From the NCBI RefSeq assembly GCF_028714655.1, contig NZ_JAQTLY010000010.1, forward strand, positions 25,372 through 89,371: a DNA stretch of 64,000 nucleotides. The letters run 5' to 3'. This stretch comes from Sulfurimonas sp. (GTDB lineage Bacteria > Campylobacterota > Campylobacteria > Campylobacterales > Sulfurimonadaceae). Shown piece by piece: positions 28,863-37,626 of the stretch (position 1 is its first letter; every line of letters starts with the position of its first letter). A program made the translations under genes and the position numbers. The notes below the pieces were generated by a model, which worked only from the letters and a program-made list of their open reading frames with translations, was not told the DNA's origin and ran no database searches.

Positions 28863-29273
28863 ATGAGAAATTACGAAAACTTAGTAATCGTAAAACCGAC
28901 ATTAACGGCTGAAGAGATTCAAGCCAATATCAACGCAATTGAAGAAGTTATCACTTCTAACGGCGGCGAAATTGCTGCAAGAGATGCAATGGGTATGAGA
29001 AAATTAGCATACCCTCTTAACAAAAATGAGCGTGGTTATTTCCATGTTATCTACTATTCGGTTGCTCCGTCGGCAATTAATGAAATTGAGAGACGCTTCC
29101 GTATCAACGAAAATCTTCTTCGTTTTGTTACTATCAAATACGATACAAATCGTGAAGTAACGGCTTGGAATCAGTTAGTGCAAAAAGCAAATAAAAAAGC
29201 AACTCAACCTGCCGGTGAAGCTAAAGTAGAAGAAGTTCTAATACCTGCGGCGCTTGAAGAAGAAGCTGAATAA
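28863..29273 (+). CDS. rpsF: 30S ribosomal protein S6
   Basis: 136 residues starting MRNYENLVIVKPTLTAEEI; the open frame extends 29 codons upstream to 28776, but that stretch is leader sequence and ATG 28863 has AAGGGAG at the right distance. S6 features: RKLAYPLNKNERGYFHVIYY and the FRINENLLRFVTIKY strand that contacts S18. The C-terminal 35 residues (KANKKATQPAGEAKVEEV...EEEAE) form an acidic, alanine-rich tail of the kind seen in many S6 proteins. First gene of the rpsF-ssb-rpsR operon. Confidence 0.96.
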   Translation: MRNYENLVIVKPTLTAEEIQANINAIEEVITSNGGEIAARDAMGMRKLAYPLNKNERGYFHVIYYSVAPSAINEIERRFRINENLLRFVTIKYDTNREVTAWNQLVQKANKKATQPAGEAKVEEVLIPAALEEEAE

Positions 29274-29317
29274 ACAACAGAGTAATTGGCTAACGCCTAA
29301 ACAAATAAGGAAGATTC

Positions 29318-29839
29318 ATGTATAACAAAGTTATTTTGGTTGGAAACTTAACTAGAGATATTGAACTTAGATACTCTCAAGGCGGAATGGCTATAGCAAA
29401 TACAAGTTTAGCTACAAGCCGCAAGTTCACCGTAAACGGTGAAAAAAAAGAGGAAGTTTGTTTTATAGATATTACATTCTTTGCCAGAAGTGCGGAGATT
29501 GCCAATCAATACCTTAGAAAAGGGAGTAAAATCCTAGTAGAAGGTAGACTTAACTTTGATCAATGGGTAGATCAAAACGGACAGAAACGCTCAAAGCACT
29601 CCGTTGTTGTTGAAACTATGCAGATGTTGGACTCTAAAGGCGATAACCAAAGCAGTAACGATTACCAACCTCAACAGGCGGGAAATCAACAAGGTTATCA
29701 ACAGCCTAACTACCAACAACAGCAGCCGCAAAGCTATCAACAGCCGAGCGCTCAGCAAGCTTACTCACAAAGCAGACAGATGCCGAGTAGCAACTCTATT
29801 CCGGAAATAGACATTGATGAAGATGAAATTCCATTTTAG
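29318..29839 (+). CDS. ssb: Single-stranded DNA-binding protein
   Basis: 173 residues: OB fold about 1-108 (MYNKVILVGNLTRDIELRYSQGG, FIDITFFARSAEIANQYLRKGSKILVEGRL), a Gln/Asn/Tyr-rich low-complexity linker (about 115-160) and the conserved acidic tip DIDEDEIPF that recruits replication and repair partners. ATG 29318 follows AAGGAAG. It lies between the S6 and S18 genes, the arrangement found in most bacteria. Confidence 0.97.
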   Translation: MYNKVILVGNLTRDIELRYSQGGMAIANTSLATSRKFTVNGEKKEEVCFIDITFFARSAEIANQYLRKGSKILVEGRLNFDQWVDQNGQKRSKHSVVVETMQMLDSKGDNQSSNDYQPQQAGNQQGYQQPNYQQQQPQSYQQPSAQQAYSQSRQMPSSNSIPEIDIDEDEIPF

Positions 29840-29866
29840 AAAACATAGATAACAAAAGGAAATAAC

Positions 29867-30130
29867 ATGGCAGAAAGAAGAAAATACAAAAAAAGATTTT
29901 GTAAGTATTGTGAAGCAAAAGTTGATTTTATGGACTATAAAGATGTAGGAGCACTTCGTTTCTCTCTTTCAGAAAGATATAAAATTATGCCTCGTCGTTT
30001 AACAGGCAACTGTAAACGCCACCAAGATATGATATCAACAGTTATCAAAAGAGCTCGTGCAGCAGCATTAGTTCCATACACTGTAACTAGAAAAACAGTT
30101 GTAACTGCTCCGTTTGAGAATTTAAAATAG
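29867..30130 (+). CDS. rpsR: 30S ribosomal protein S18
   Basis: 87 residues. The CKYC motif (12-15) and the [43 protein letters not shown] body are diagnostic of S18; the Cys pattern suggests the zinc-type form rather than the Cys-free paralogue. It pairs with S6 on the small-subunit platform. Start ATG after AAAGGAAATAAC. Followed by a terminator-like hairpin. Confidence 0.97.
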   Translation: MAERRKYKKRFCKYCEAKVDFMDYKDVGALRFSLSERYKIMPRRLTGNCKRHQDMISTVIKRARAAALVPYTVTRKTVVTAPFENLK

Positions 30131-30135
30131 TTCTC

Positions 30136-30159
30136 TTAAGTCCCTATATTGGGGCTTAA
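30136..30159 (+). terminator. Hairpin ending the rpsF operon
   Basis: TTAAGTCCC, loop TATATT, GGGGCTTAA: nine pairs with one G-U. The following sequence (TTCACTGCTTT) is only weakly U-rich, so efficiency is uncertain. Confidence 0.5.
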
Positions 30160-30255
30160 TTCACTGCTTTCTCACATCTAGTTTAACCGTTCATTTTCAC
30201 AAATACTCAATTTATCATCGCTATAACAATACATAGTTCATTTCTAAACTATACA

Positions 30256-30304
30256 ACTTTTATGTACCATTTGTGTACCTTTTTGTGTACCTTTTTGTGT
30301 ATCC
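30256..30304. repeat. Short tandem repeats TTTTTGTGTACC
   Basis: Four imperfect units of 11-13 bases sharing TGTGTACC or TATGTACC lie end to end, just past the toxin stop codon. Too few and too short for CRISPR. They resemble the arm-type direct repeats seen beside some tyrosine-integrase sites, but no integrase is present. Confidence 0.6.
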
Positions 30305-30308
30305 GGTT

Positions 30309-30563
30309 TTAAATATAAATATCTTTTCTATGAGCAATTTTAGAGATGAGCATCAAGTCGTTTTCCTGATAAAATATAACTCTATAGTCGCCTATTCTCA
30401 ACCTATACGCACCGTCAAAGGGAGTTTTTAGCTTCTTGATTTTCGTTAGAACCGGATTGGATGCAAACTCTTCAATGCCCTCAAGCAAAAGTGCAGCCAC
30501 TGATTTATCTAGTTTTTTGAGCTGCTTTAGAGCTTTTGGGTCATACTCAATATTATAATCCAA
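30309..30563 (-). CDS. relE: RelE/ParE-family toxin
   Basis: 84 residues with the RelE pattern: YDPKALKQLKKLDKSVAALLLEGIEE helices, then LKTPFDGAYRLRIGDYRVIFYQENDLMLISKIAHRKDIY. The positively charged RLRIGDYRVIF strand and final HRKDIY are the segments expected to cut ribosome-bound mRNA in RelE relatives. The start overlaps the antitoxin gene by 11 bases, consistent with translational coupling. The pair sits between rpsR and an unrelated gene, in a spot typical of mobile toxin-antitoxin modules. The symbol denotes family only. Confidence 0.82.
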   Translation of the reverse strand: MDYNIEYDPKALKQLKKLDKSVAALLLEGIEEFASNPVLTKIKKLKTPFDGAYRLRIGDYRVIFYQENDLMLISKIAHRKDIYI

Positions 30564-30768
30564 GTTCTGCTCTTACATCTTTGTGAGAAATAGTTTTGAG
30601 TGTTCCCATCTTATAATCTTGAACAGTTTTTGTAACAGAGAGTGTGTCAAAGTATTCCTGCAATGCTTCTCTGATAACTTGTGCTTTCTTCTTGCCTGTT
30701 TCAAAGGCAACCAAGCCCAGCTCTTCGATAAGATTTTCTTCAAGCGTTATGGTTACTTTTTTAGTCAT
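30553..30768 (-). CDS. Ribbon-helix-helix antitoxin of the RelE-type toxin
   Basis: 71 residues from ATG 30768, preceded by AAAAGG at eight bases; the frame extends to 30822 but without a ribosome site. MTKKVTITLEENLIEELGLVAFETGKKKAQVIREALQEYFD is a ribbon-helix-helix DNA-binding fold; the tail TVQDYKMGTLKTISHKDVRAELGL should wrap the toxin. Such antitoxins usually repress their own promoter, which would be in 30769-30879, also the upstream region of the divergent exported protein. Confidence 0.78.
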   Translation of the reverse strand: MTKKVTITLEENLIEELGLVAFETGKKKAQVIREALQEYFDTLSVTKTVQDYKMGTLKTISHKDVRAELGL

Positions 30769-30879
30769 ATAAACAACCTTTTTAGATATTTGGCGTATTT
30801 TACCATACTTTTTATATACCATCCACGCTTTTTAATTTAGGAATATTTTTTGCTACATATAAAGTAAAAAAGTAGTAAT

Positions 30880-32136
30880 ATGCACTATATTTTAACCCTT
30901 ATTTTACTGACATCTTTTCTCTATGCAAAAAACGGTGACTTCTCGATTGTAATAAACGAACCCTTTAGCAATGCTTTGGTTGATATAACCGAGGATTATG
31001 ACCGAGATATAAGTGCCGTAGGCTTTATTAAAAAATATAAAAGCAATCAAGCAAAGCAGGACACGACTTATACAAATGCCTTTGATTATCTTGCATCTCT
31101 TTCAAATGGCAACAACGGTTCCCAGACTCATTTAGTAAAAGTAAACAACCAAGCGGATATTACACTTAGAAAATCAACAAATCTCCCATATTTTAATGAA
31201 GCAGTTTCAATTATTAAAACTCCGCAAAACGGTTATTTCATAGGCGGACATACGCTTGAGGGTTCGCTTTTAGTTTTAAAAATGGATTCAAATGCCCAGA
31301 CGATATTTCATAAAACATTCGGAACCGCAAATCAAGATAAAATGAGCAAAATGATTCCGCTTCGAGACGGCGGAGTTTTAGCAATCGGCTCATCCGTAGT
31401 TTCAAGATCTCCAAACGACAATCTTTTTGAGAGCGGGCTTGGTCTAAGCGATATATATCTAACCAGATTATCAAAAGAGGGAGAGATTTTATGGAGCAAA
31501 AAATACGGAACCACAAAAGATGACACAGGAGTAGATGCAGCTGAAGCGGACGACGGCTCTATTATGCTAATCGGTCAAGTAAGTGAAAAAAAATCTAAAA
31601 GCGTCACTATTTTAAGAATTACGCAAAACGGCGATAAAATCTGGATAAAAGAGTATAAAAATGAGAAAAATTTAACTCCGCATAAAATAATCAAACTAAG
31701 AGATAACAATTTCGTTATTTCGCTTTCTCAAAATGATGATACAAACAAAGAGCAGATAAGGCTTATTAAAATAGATTTGCAAAAAAATATTTTACAAGAT
31801 AAGATGATTCAGACAACATACGCAAGTGCTTTAAAGGACATAAAAGAGTTTAGCGATACCAAGATTGCAGGCGTAGGATATGTCCGTGACGGTCATAATA
31901 CAGACGGGCTTGCAATGCTGCTTGATAATAAATTTTCAATGCTCAATCAGGAACATTACGGCTCTGACGAATACGACTCCTTTAATGCCCTTACCATCCT
32001 TAACAACTCCCAGATTGCCGCTGCAGGGATTTACACAAACAAAGACTCTCAGGAGTCTAATATGTGGATAGTAAAGCTAAACAAAGATCTCTCTATGGCT
32101 AAAATACCTACAAAATCTATAGAATCAAAAAGGTGA
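30880..32136 (+). CDS. Exported beta-propeller-like repeat protein, unknown function
   Basis: 418 residues with signal peptide (MHYILTLILLTSFLYA, cut near 16). From about residue 105 it has recurring units of roughly 45-50 residues of the form GGYFIGGHTLEGSLLVLKMDSNAQTIFHKTFG, GGVLAIGSS...DIYLTRLSKEGEILWSKKYG, GSIMLIGQV...VTILRITQNGDKIWIKEY: the W/F-x-K-x-[YF]-G blade pattern seen in beta-propeller repeats. No catalytic motif is seen. Likely periplasmic or surface-located. ATG 30880 has only a weak ribosome site. It is divergent from the toxin-antitoxin pair and convergent with the next gene. Confidence 0.7.
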   Translation: MHYILTLILLTSFLYAKNGDFSIVINEPFSNALVDITEDYDRDISAVGFIKKYKSNQAKQDTTYTNAFDYLASLSNGNNGSQTHLVKVNNQADITLRKSTNLPYFNEAVSIIKTPQNGYFIGGHTLEGSLLVLKMDSNAQTIFHKTFGTANQDKMSKMIPLRDGGVLAIGSSVVSRSPNDNLFESGLGLSDIYLTRLSKEGEILWSKKYGTTKDDTGVDAAEADDGSIMLIGQVSEKKSKSVTILRITQNGDKIWIKEYKNEKNLTPHKIIKLRDNNFVISLSQNDDTNKEQIRLIKIDLQKNILQDKMIQTTYASALKDIKEFSDTKIAGVGYVRDGHNTDGLAMLLDNKFSMLNQEHYGSDEYDSFNALTILNNSQIAAAGIYTNKDSQESNMWIVKLNKDLSMAKIPTKSIESKR

Positions 32137-32146
32137 GATAGAAAAT

Positions 32147-32476
32147 CTAGTCCTCATACCCTTGCGTATCTTCGCTACCCGCTCTAAAACTGAATCTTAC
32201 TTTATCCTGTTTTAGTTTTTTATAGAGTTTAAATTTTGCTTTTTCTAACTCTTCATCATTATATAAAAATTCAGATTTTATCGCTTCATCGCTCTCGTTT
32301 GCACTATCCATTGCAAAAAGTTTCAGCTCTTTTTTTGTCAATTTAGCCTTAAGCACATTATAGAGAGCTTTATCGTCTTCAATCAAATCAACTTCGCTTA
32401 ATCTGCAAAATTTAGCCAATAACCCTCTAAAACTGTTCTCGCTGTTATACTGTCTCCAAATACTATTTTTTAGCAT
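32147..32476 (-). CDS. Hypothetical protein coupled to serB
   Basis: 109 residues, no signal peptide or membrane helix; mixed-charge, helix-rich (DKALYNVLKAKLTKKELKLFAMDS, DEELEKAKFKLYKKLKQDKVRFSF). Its start overlaps the serB stop by one base, so it is translated from the serB message. I do not recognise the family. Amino-acid composition and the clean coupling favour a real gene. Confidence 0.6.
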   Translation of the reverse strand: MLKNSIWRQYNSENSFRGLLAKFCRLSEVDLIEDDKALYNVLKAKLTKKELKLFAMDSANESDEAIKSEFLYNDEELEKAKFKLYKKLKQDKVRFSFRAGSEDTQGYED

Positions 32477-33099
32477 TATATTTTCTCCAAAATTTGCGTT
32501 AAATCTTTTGTCTCAACCACTATATTTGCCTCTTTTCGCAGTATTTCTCTTGCACAAAAAGCGACTCTTGTTCCTGCATGGGCAAACATTGAGAGATCAT
32601 TTGCTCCGTCTCCGCATACCAGCGTCTCTTCAGGAGTAACCTTTAATAAACCCTGTAAGCGAATCAGCATATCGCCTTTTGAGTAGTTAAACATCATATC
32701 TCCGCCGACAAGACCCGTAAGTATCTGGTTTTTATGATGCAGTACATTTGAAAAATCCGCATCATATCCTAAGATGTTTTTTGCATATCCGGTTGCACTT
32801 CTAAATCCGCCGCTAAAACAGACTACTTTCATACCCCTGCCCTTTAACTCGGCGATTGTTTCACGCGCGCCTTTCATATACGGTAAATTGTGGCTAATCT
32901 TCTCGACTACGCTATACTCCAATCCCTTTAAAAGCCCTACTCTTTGCTGAAGCGATTCAAAAAAATCAAGCTCCCCGCTCATTGCAGCCTCGGTTATTTT
33001 ACTTACCTGTTCGCCAAGCCCTAGTTCTTCTGCAAAAAAATCTATCGTCTCGCCATCCATAAGCGTAGAATCGAAATCAAAAACAGCCAATTTCAACAT
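32476..33099 (-). CDS. serB: Phosphoserine phosphatase
   Basis: 207 residues of the HAD superfamily: motif I FDFDSTLMDGETID (D8, D10), motif II CFSGGF, lysine region YSKGDML and motif III VCGDGANDLSMF. Length matches the SerB core without an N-terminal ACT domain. It hydrolyses phosphoserine to serine. Transcribed from the symmetric promoter shared with metF; folate one-carbon metabolism uses the serine made here, so a shared promoter is sensible. Confidence 0.92.
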   Translation of the reverse strand: MLKLAVFDFDSTLMDGETIDFFAEELGLGEQVSKITEAAMSGELDFFESLQQRVGLLKGLEYSVVEKISHNLPYMKGARETIAELKGRGMKVVCFSGGFRSATGYAKNILGYDADFSNVLHHKNQILTGLVGGDMMFNYSKGDMLIRLQGLLKVTPEETLVCGDGANDLSMFAHAGTRVAFCAREILRKEANIVVETKDLTQILEKI

Positions 33100-33118
33100 A
33101 TATTATTTCCCTATCTGT

Positions 33119-33136
33119 TATAATTGCGCAATTATA
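33119..33136. promoter_or_regulatory. Perfectly symmetric bidirectional promoter between serB and metF
   Basis: TATAATTGCGCAATTATA is an 18-bp perfect palindrome with TATAAT on the plus strand at 33119-33124 and on the minus strand at 33136-33131. Each -10 would start transcription inside the other box: about 33131 toward metF and about 33124 toward serB. Confidence 0.6.
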
Positions 33137-33153
33137 CCCATTTAGGATGCTTT

Positions 33154-34065
33154 TTGTTTGATGAACTCATAAATAAACTAAAAAACGATACATACATAAC
33201 GCTTGAAACTACGCCTAGTCACTCTCCTATCTTTTCTCCTATCATTGAGACGATAGCCGAGTTAGGGCTTGATAAACTCGTAGACGGCTTTACGACAACA
33301 GACAATCCGCTTGCAAAGCTAAAGTACAACTCGCTGTTTGCCGCGAAAATGCTTCAGGACAGATTTAACAAACCTGCTATTGCAACTATGAGTATGCGCG
33401 ATAGAAACAAGATTGCACTTCAATCCGATCTTCTTGGAGCAAATGAGGCAAATATCAGAGCCATTTTAGCACTAACGGGAGATCCTGCGACAATATCCGA
33501 CCAACCGCATACCAAAGGGGTTTTTGAATCGGACAGTTCCCTTTTGTTAGATATTATCTCTTGTTTTAACAGCGGAATAAATTATGCAGGCAAGCCCTTG
33601 GCTCATAAGCCAAAAGAGTTATACCCTTTTGCAGTCGTAAACTCTTATGCCAAAAATCCGAAAACTCTTCAAAAAAAGATGCAAAAAAAGATAAAGCACG
33701 GGGCACTGGGGATTATAACACAGCCAGTCTATGACATAGAAAACGCAAAACTTCTGCTTGAACTAAAAGATGCCGCAAATGCAGAGTGCGATAACGAGAA
33801 CAAAAAGGCAGAGCTTATTTTAGGAATTTTTCCTATCACAAAGCTTAGAACCGCGCAGTTTTTATCTGCCCATGTTCCGGGTATAAATGTGCCGGATGAT
33901 TGGATAGAAGCACTAAGAGAGGCAAACGAAAAAGGGAGCGAAGAAGAGTATAGAGTCGGATTTGAGCTTAGCAGAAATCTCTTTTTAGATTTAAAAAAGC
34001 TTCATCCGAAAATTCATCTTATGACGGCAAATCAGTTCCAACTTGCCAAAGATATACTCTCTTAA
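33154..34065 (+). CDS. metF: Methylenetetrahydrofolate reductase family protein (MetF-like)
   Basis: About 303 residues from TTG 33154, six to seven bases after AGGA. A longer frame begins at TTG 33124, but that codon lies inside the shared promoter, upstream of the likely transcript start. Core features of the FAD-dependent TIM barrel: YITLETTPSHSP, TTTDNPLAK, MSMRDRNKIALQSDLLGANEANIRAILALTGDP, KIKHGALGIITQPVYD, LGIFPITKLRTAQFLSAHVPGINVPD. MetF reduces methylene-THF to methyl-THF for methionine synthesis. The sequence is somewhat divergent (TDN in place of the usual GA region), so a related reductase subunit is possible. Confidence 0.8.
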   Translation: MFDELINKLKNDTYITLETTPSHSPIFSPIIETIAELGLDKLVDGFTTTDNPLAKLKYNSLFAAKMLQDRFNKPAIATMSMRDRNKIALQSDLLGANEANIRAILALTGDPATISDQPHTKGVFESDSSLLLDIISCFNSGINYAGKPLAHKPKELYPFAVVNSYAKNPKTLQKKMQKKIKHGALGIITQPVYDIENAKLLLELKDAANAECDNENKKAELILGIFPITKLRTAQFLSAHVPGINVPDDWIEALREANEKGSEEEYRVGFELSRNLFLDLKKLHPKIHLMTANQFQLAKDILS

Positions 34066-34075
34066 TGGCATTTCA

Positions 34076-36193
34076 CTAGACTGATTTACCCTCGCCTTTA
34101 AAATCATAGACAAACTCTCTAAATTTATCTATTTTTAGAGGTTTGCTAAAGTAATACCCCTGTATCTGATTGCAGCTTAAAAATTTCAAAGTATCAACAT
34201 GCCCTTTTGTTTCTGAGCCCTCGGCAATAACATCTTTTCCCAAAGATCTAGTCATTGCGATAATTGCCGAAACGATTGAGCGGTCATCCTCGTTTTTATC
34301 AATATCAAGCACAAAACTGCGGTCTATTTTTATAGTTTTAGCAGGCAGTTTTTTAAGATAACTTAGCGATGAGTACCCTGTTCCAAAATCATCTATGGAG
34401 AGTTTAAAGCCTTTTGAATGCAACAAATTTAAAATAATAAGCGCTTTGTCGACATTTTTCATAATATGACTCTCGGTAATCTCTAGTTCTACATAACTAT
34501 TATCAAGCCCTATATCATCTACGATACTGCAAATATCCTCCACAAAAGAGAGATCATTTAATTGTTTGCTTGAAACATTTATGGATACCGTAAGTTTGTT
34601 ACCCTCGTTATGAAGCATCTTCGTATCGCTGATTGCCTGTTTTGCTACCCATAATCCGATTTCTAAAATTTGACCCGTCTCTTCGGATATACCTATAAAT
34701 CTGTCAGGTCGAATAAGACCTATTTCCGAATGATTCCAACGAATTAACGCTTCCATCCCATAGACGCTTTTCGTCTCTAAATTTACCTTTGGCTGATACT
34801 CTAAAAATAGTTCGTTTTTATTTATAGCGTTACGCAAATCATTCTCTATAAGCATTCTTTCGGTTATTTTTTCATTCATTGATTGCGTATAAAACTGATA
34901 ACCGTTTTTCCCGCTCTCTTTTACATGATACATTGCCGTATCTGCCGCTCTCATAAGTTCTTCGTAACTCTGTGCATCATCAGGATAGATACTAATACCC
35001 ATACTCGCACCCGTAAAAAATTCTCTATCCTCTATCATAACCGGATTTTTAAATCTATCAATTATCTTATCGGCGACTGAAGCGATATCTACAATCGACT
35101 TTACATCGTCCAATATTACGGTAAACTCATCACCGCCAAGCCGTGCAAAAGTATCTTGTTCGCGAAGAAGAGATTTTATTGATTTTGCTACTTCGATTAA
35201 AAATTTATCACCCGTTAAATGCCCGAATGTATCATTTATATTTTTAAAATTATCCATATCGATAAAAAGCAGAGCCATTTTTTTAGAGTCTCGTTTTAGT
35301 GCAGGTATTTTACTAATAACGCGTTCTTGAAACAGCACCCTGTTTGGAAGGTTTGTTAGCGAATCAAAATAGGCGAGATTGTGAATCAGGCTCTCTTTTT
35401 GTTTCTTTTCGCTTATGTCGTTTACTATTGATATGTAGTTTGTCAATATGCCGTTTTTATTATGCAGCGCGATAATATTTAGCTCTGCCGTATATAGCTC
35501 TCCATTTTTTCTGCGATCAATTACCTCTCCGTTCCATTGACCTTTTTTATTTATATCGCTCCATAGCTTTTGATAAAAAGCGTTATCGTGCCAACCTGAA
35601 CTAAATGCATTCGGGGTTTTTCCTTTTATCTCTTCAAAAGCATATCCCGATATTTTGCTAAATGCACTATTTATCGTGATTATTTTTTGATTTGAGTCGG
35701 TAATAAGAACGCCGTCGCTCATTTTTTCAAAGACGGCAGATGCCAAAATAAGCTCGTTTTCTGCATTTTTTCGTCTTGTTATATCATGAACCGTGCCGAT
35801 AGATCTTATCGGTTTTCCGCTAGCGTCAAATTCATGCTCACATCTCTCTTCAACAAATCCGATTTCACCGTTTTTACGAATAATGCGATGTTCGACAAAA
35901 TATCCATGCTTCTCTTTTAGCGATGTGCTATAAGCTTCATTTACCATATATGCATCATCAGGATGAACATATTTTAAAAATGCTTCATAAGTCGCATCGA
36001 ACTCTTGAGGTTCTAAACCGAAAATACGATAAACCTCATCAGACCAATAAAGAGTGTTATTGGCTAAATCAAGTTCCCAATGACCGATATTTGCCAAAGC
36101 TTGTGCCTGCATAAGACCCGAATAAAGCCTTTTACGGTAAAGTTCTTGCTCTGATAAATCAACAGTTTCAGCGCCGATAAACGGTAATTGCAT
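34076..36193 (-). CDS. PAS-PAS-GGDEF-EAL c-di-GMP protein
   Basis: 705 residues, soluble. PAS 1 about 28-145 (NIGHWELDLANNTLYWSDEVYRIFGL, PAS_3 type), PAS 2 about 150-270 (ISGYAFEEIKGKTPNAFSSGWH), GGDEF about 275-440 with RLGGDEFTVIL near 350, EAL about 455-700. EAL residues kept: MEALIRW, VNVSSKQL-like segment, ELEITESHI, SIDDFGTGYSSL, IKIDRSF, AEGSET and QGYYFSKPL, so the phosphodiesterase is probably active; the GGDEF is canonical too. It lies alone between convergent metF and divergent serS. Confidence 0.92.
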   Translation of the reverse strand: MQLPFIGAETVDLSEQELYRKRLYSGLMQAQALANIGHWELDLANNTLYWSDEVYRIFGLEPQEFDATYEAFLKYVHPDDAYMVNEAYSTSLKEKHGYFVEHRIIRKNGEIGFVEERCEHEFDASGKPIRSIGTVHDITRRKNAENELILASAVFEKMSDGVLITDSNQKIITINSAFSKISGYAFEEIKGKTPNAFSSGWHDNAFYQKLWSDINKKGQWNGEVIDRRKNGELYTAELNIIALHNKNGILTNYISIVNDISEKKQKESLIHNLAYFDSLTNLPNRVLFQERVISKIPALKRDSKKMALLFIDMDNFKNINDTFGHLTGDKFLIEVAKSIKSLLREQDTFARLGGDEFTVILDDVKSIVDIASVADKIIDRFKNPVMIEDREFFTGASMGISIYPDDAQSYEELMRAADTAMYHVKESGKNGYQFYTQSMNEKITERMLIENDLRNAINKNELFLEYQPKVNLETKSVYGMEALIRWNHSEIGLIRPDRFIGISEETGQILEIGLWVAKQAISDTKMLHNEGNKLTVSINVSSKQLNDLSFVEDICSIVDDIGLDNSYVELEITESHIMKNVDKALIILNLLHSKGFKLSIDDFGTGYSSLSYLKKLPAKTIKIDRSFVLDIDKNEDDRSIVSAIIAMTRSLGKDVIAEGSETKGHVDTLKFLSCNQIQGYYFSKPLKIDKFREFVYDFKGEGKSV

Positions 36194-36265
36194 ACTTGCT
36201 TTCCTATAATTATTTCTAAAGTGTTGTATTTTATCACATAGATGTAACAGTATGGTTTATTTTGA

Positions 36266-36301
36266 TATAATTTCACTAAAGTTCTTGCAGTTTTGCAAGA
36301 A
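36266..36301 (+). promoter_or_regulatory. serS promoter and leader hairpin
   Basis: TATAAT at 36266-36271 (TTGATATAAT). Immediately after the expected transcript start lies a perfect 8-bp hairpin TTCTTGCA-GTTT-TGCAAGAA (36282-36301). No U-run follows at once, so it is more likely a 5' stabilising structure than an attenuator. Confidence 0.5.
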
Positions 36302-36328
36302 GTCTATTACTTATTTTTTAGGACAACA

Positions 36329-37576
36329 ATGATTGATTTAAAATTACTACAAAAAGATTTTCAGAGCGTTAGCGATAAACTTATCCGCAAAGGCGTGAGT
36401 ATTGAACTTCTTGATTCTTTAAAGAGAAAAAACGAAGAGTTGAAAGTTGCAAAAATTGAGTATGAGACTCTTCAAGCTGCTCAAAATACTATGAGTAAAG
36501 AGTTCGGTATCTACAAAAAAGAGGGCAAAGACACTAGTGAACTAAAAGAGAGGGTCGATGCAAATAAGATAAAAATAGCCGAAGCTCTTGAAGTTCAAAG
36601 AATAAAGCAAGAGGAGTTGGAAGTTCTTGCTATGTCTATTCCAAATATTCCGGATGATGATGTACCGGAGGGTAAAGACGATAGCGACAATGTCGAGATT
36701 AAAAAAATTCTGACTCCAAGAGAGTTTGGCTTTACTCCAAAAGAGCATTGGGAATTGGCGGAACAAAACGGATGGATAGATTTTGAGCGAGGCGTAAAAC
36801 TAGCGACCAGCCGTTTTAGCGTCTCATTCGGCATGGGTGCAAAATTAGAGCGCGCGCTTATCAACTTTATGCTGAACTTTAACTCCAAAAGAGGATTTGA
36901 GGAAGTAAGCGTACCTTCTTTGGTAAACAGAGCGGCACTAGAGGGAACGGGTCAGCTTCCGAAATTTGAAGATGACCTATATAAAGTACAAGACCAAGAA
37001 CTGTTTTTGATTCCGACTGCGGAAGTTCCCGTGACAAATCTTTATCAAGACGAGATTTTGGCACCCGATAAACTGCCTATAAAAATGACGGCTTATACGG
37101 CATGCTTTAGAAAAGAAGCAGGTGCGGCAGGAAGAGATACGAGAGGTATGATACGACAGCATCAGTTTCATAAAGTTGAACTTGTAAGCATTACTAAACC
37201 TCAAGACAGCGATAAAATTTTTGATGAGATGGTTCAAACCGCTTCAGATCTGCTAAGTGCATTAGAGCTTCCTCACCGTCTTATGACTCTTTGCAGCGGA
37301 GACTTAGGATTTGGTGCGGCAAAAACCGTAGACTTGGAAGTTTGGCTGCCGGGACAAAACTGCTACAGAGAGATAAGTTCAGTATCAAATACCAGAGATT
37401 TTCAAGCAAGACGCGCAAAAATTAGATATAAAGACGGAGACAAAAACTCTTTTGTACACACTCTTAACGGTTCGTCTTTAGCAGTAGGCAGAACAATGGT
37501 CGCTATAATGGAAAACTTTCAAAATGAAGATGGAACTATTACGATTCCAAAGGCGCTTGAGCCATATATAAATTAA
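36329..37576 (+). CDS. serS: Seryl-tRNA synthetase
   Basis: 415 residues from ATG 36329 (AGGA five bases upstream); the frame runs 12 codons further back, through leader sequence. N-terminal tRNA-binding coiled-coil (about 1-110) precedes the class II core: [40 protein letters not shown] (motif 2), and motif 3 [19 protein letters not shown]. Charges tRNA-Ser and tRNA-Sec. It is followed after 50 bases by pflB, the order known from Campylobacter and Helicobacter. Confidence 0.97.
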   Translation: MIDLKLLQKDFQSVSDKLIRKGVSIELLDSLKRKNEELKVAKIEYETLQAAQNTMSKEFGIYKKEGKDTSELKERVDANKIKIAEALEVQRIKQEELEVLAMSIPNIPDDDVPEGKDDSDNVEIKKILTPREFGFTPKEHWELAEQNGWIDFERGVKLATSRFSVSFGMGAKLERALINFMLNFNSKRGFEEVSVPSLVNRAALEGTGQLPKFEDDLYKVQDQELFLIPTAEVPVTNLYQDEILAPDKLPIKMTAYTACFRKEAGAAGRDTRGMIRQHQFHKVELVSITKPQDSDKIFDEMVQTASDLLSALELPHRLMTLCSGDLGFGAAKTVDLEVWLPGQNCYREISSVSNTRDFQARRAKIRYKDGDKNSFVHTLNGSSLAVGRTMVAIMENFQNEDGTITIPKALEPYIN

Positions 37577-37626
37577 CTTTATGGTACCTTTTTTGCTTTA
37601 AAAAAGAAACGATGGCAAGGTAGAGA

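Noticed and set aside
30256..30304. Short CRISPR-like array
   Set aside because: Units are 11-13 bases with no spacers, and no cas gene is present.
33124..33153. Upstream TTG start of metF
   Set aside because: It lies inside the -10 palindrome, before the expected transcript start; TTG 33154 has a proper ribosome site.
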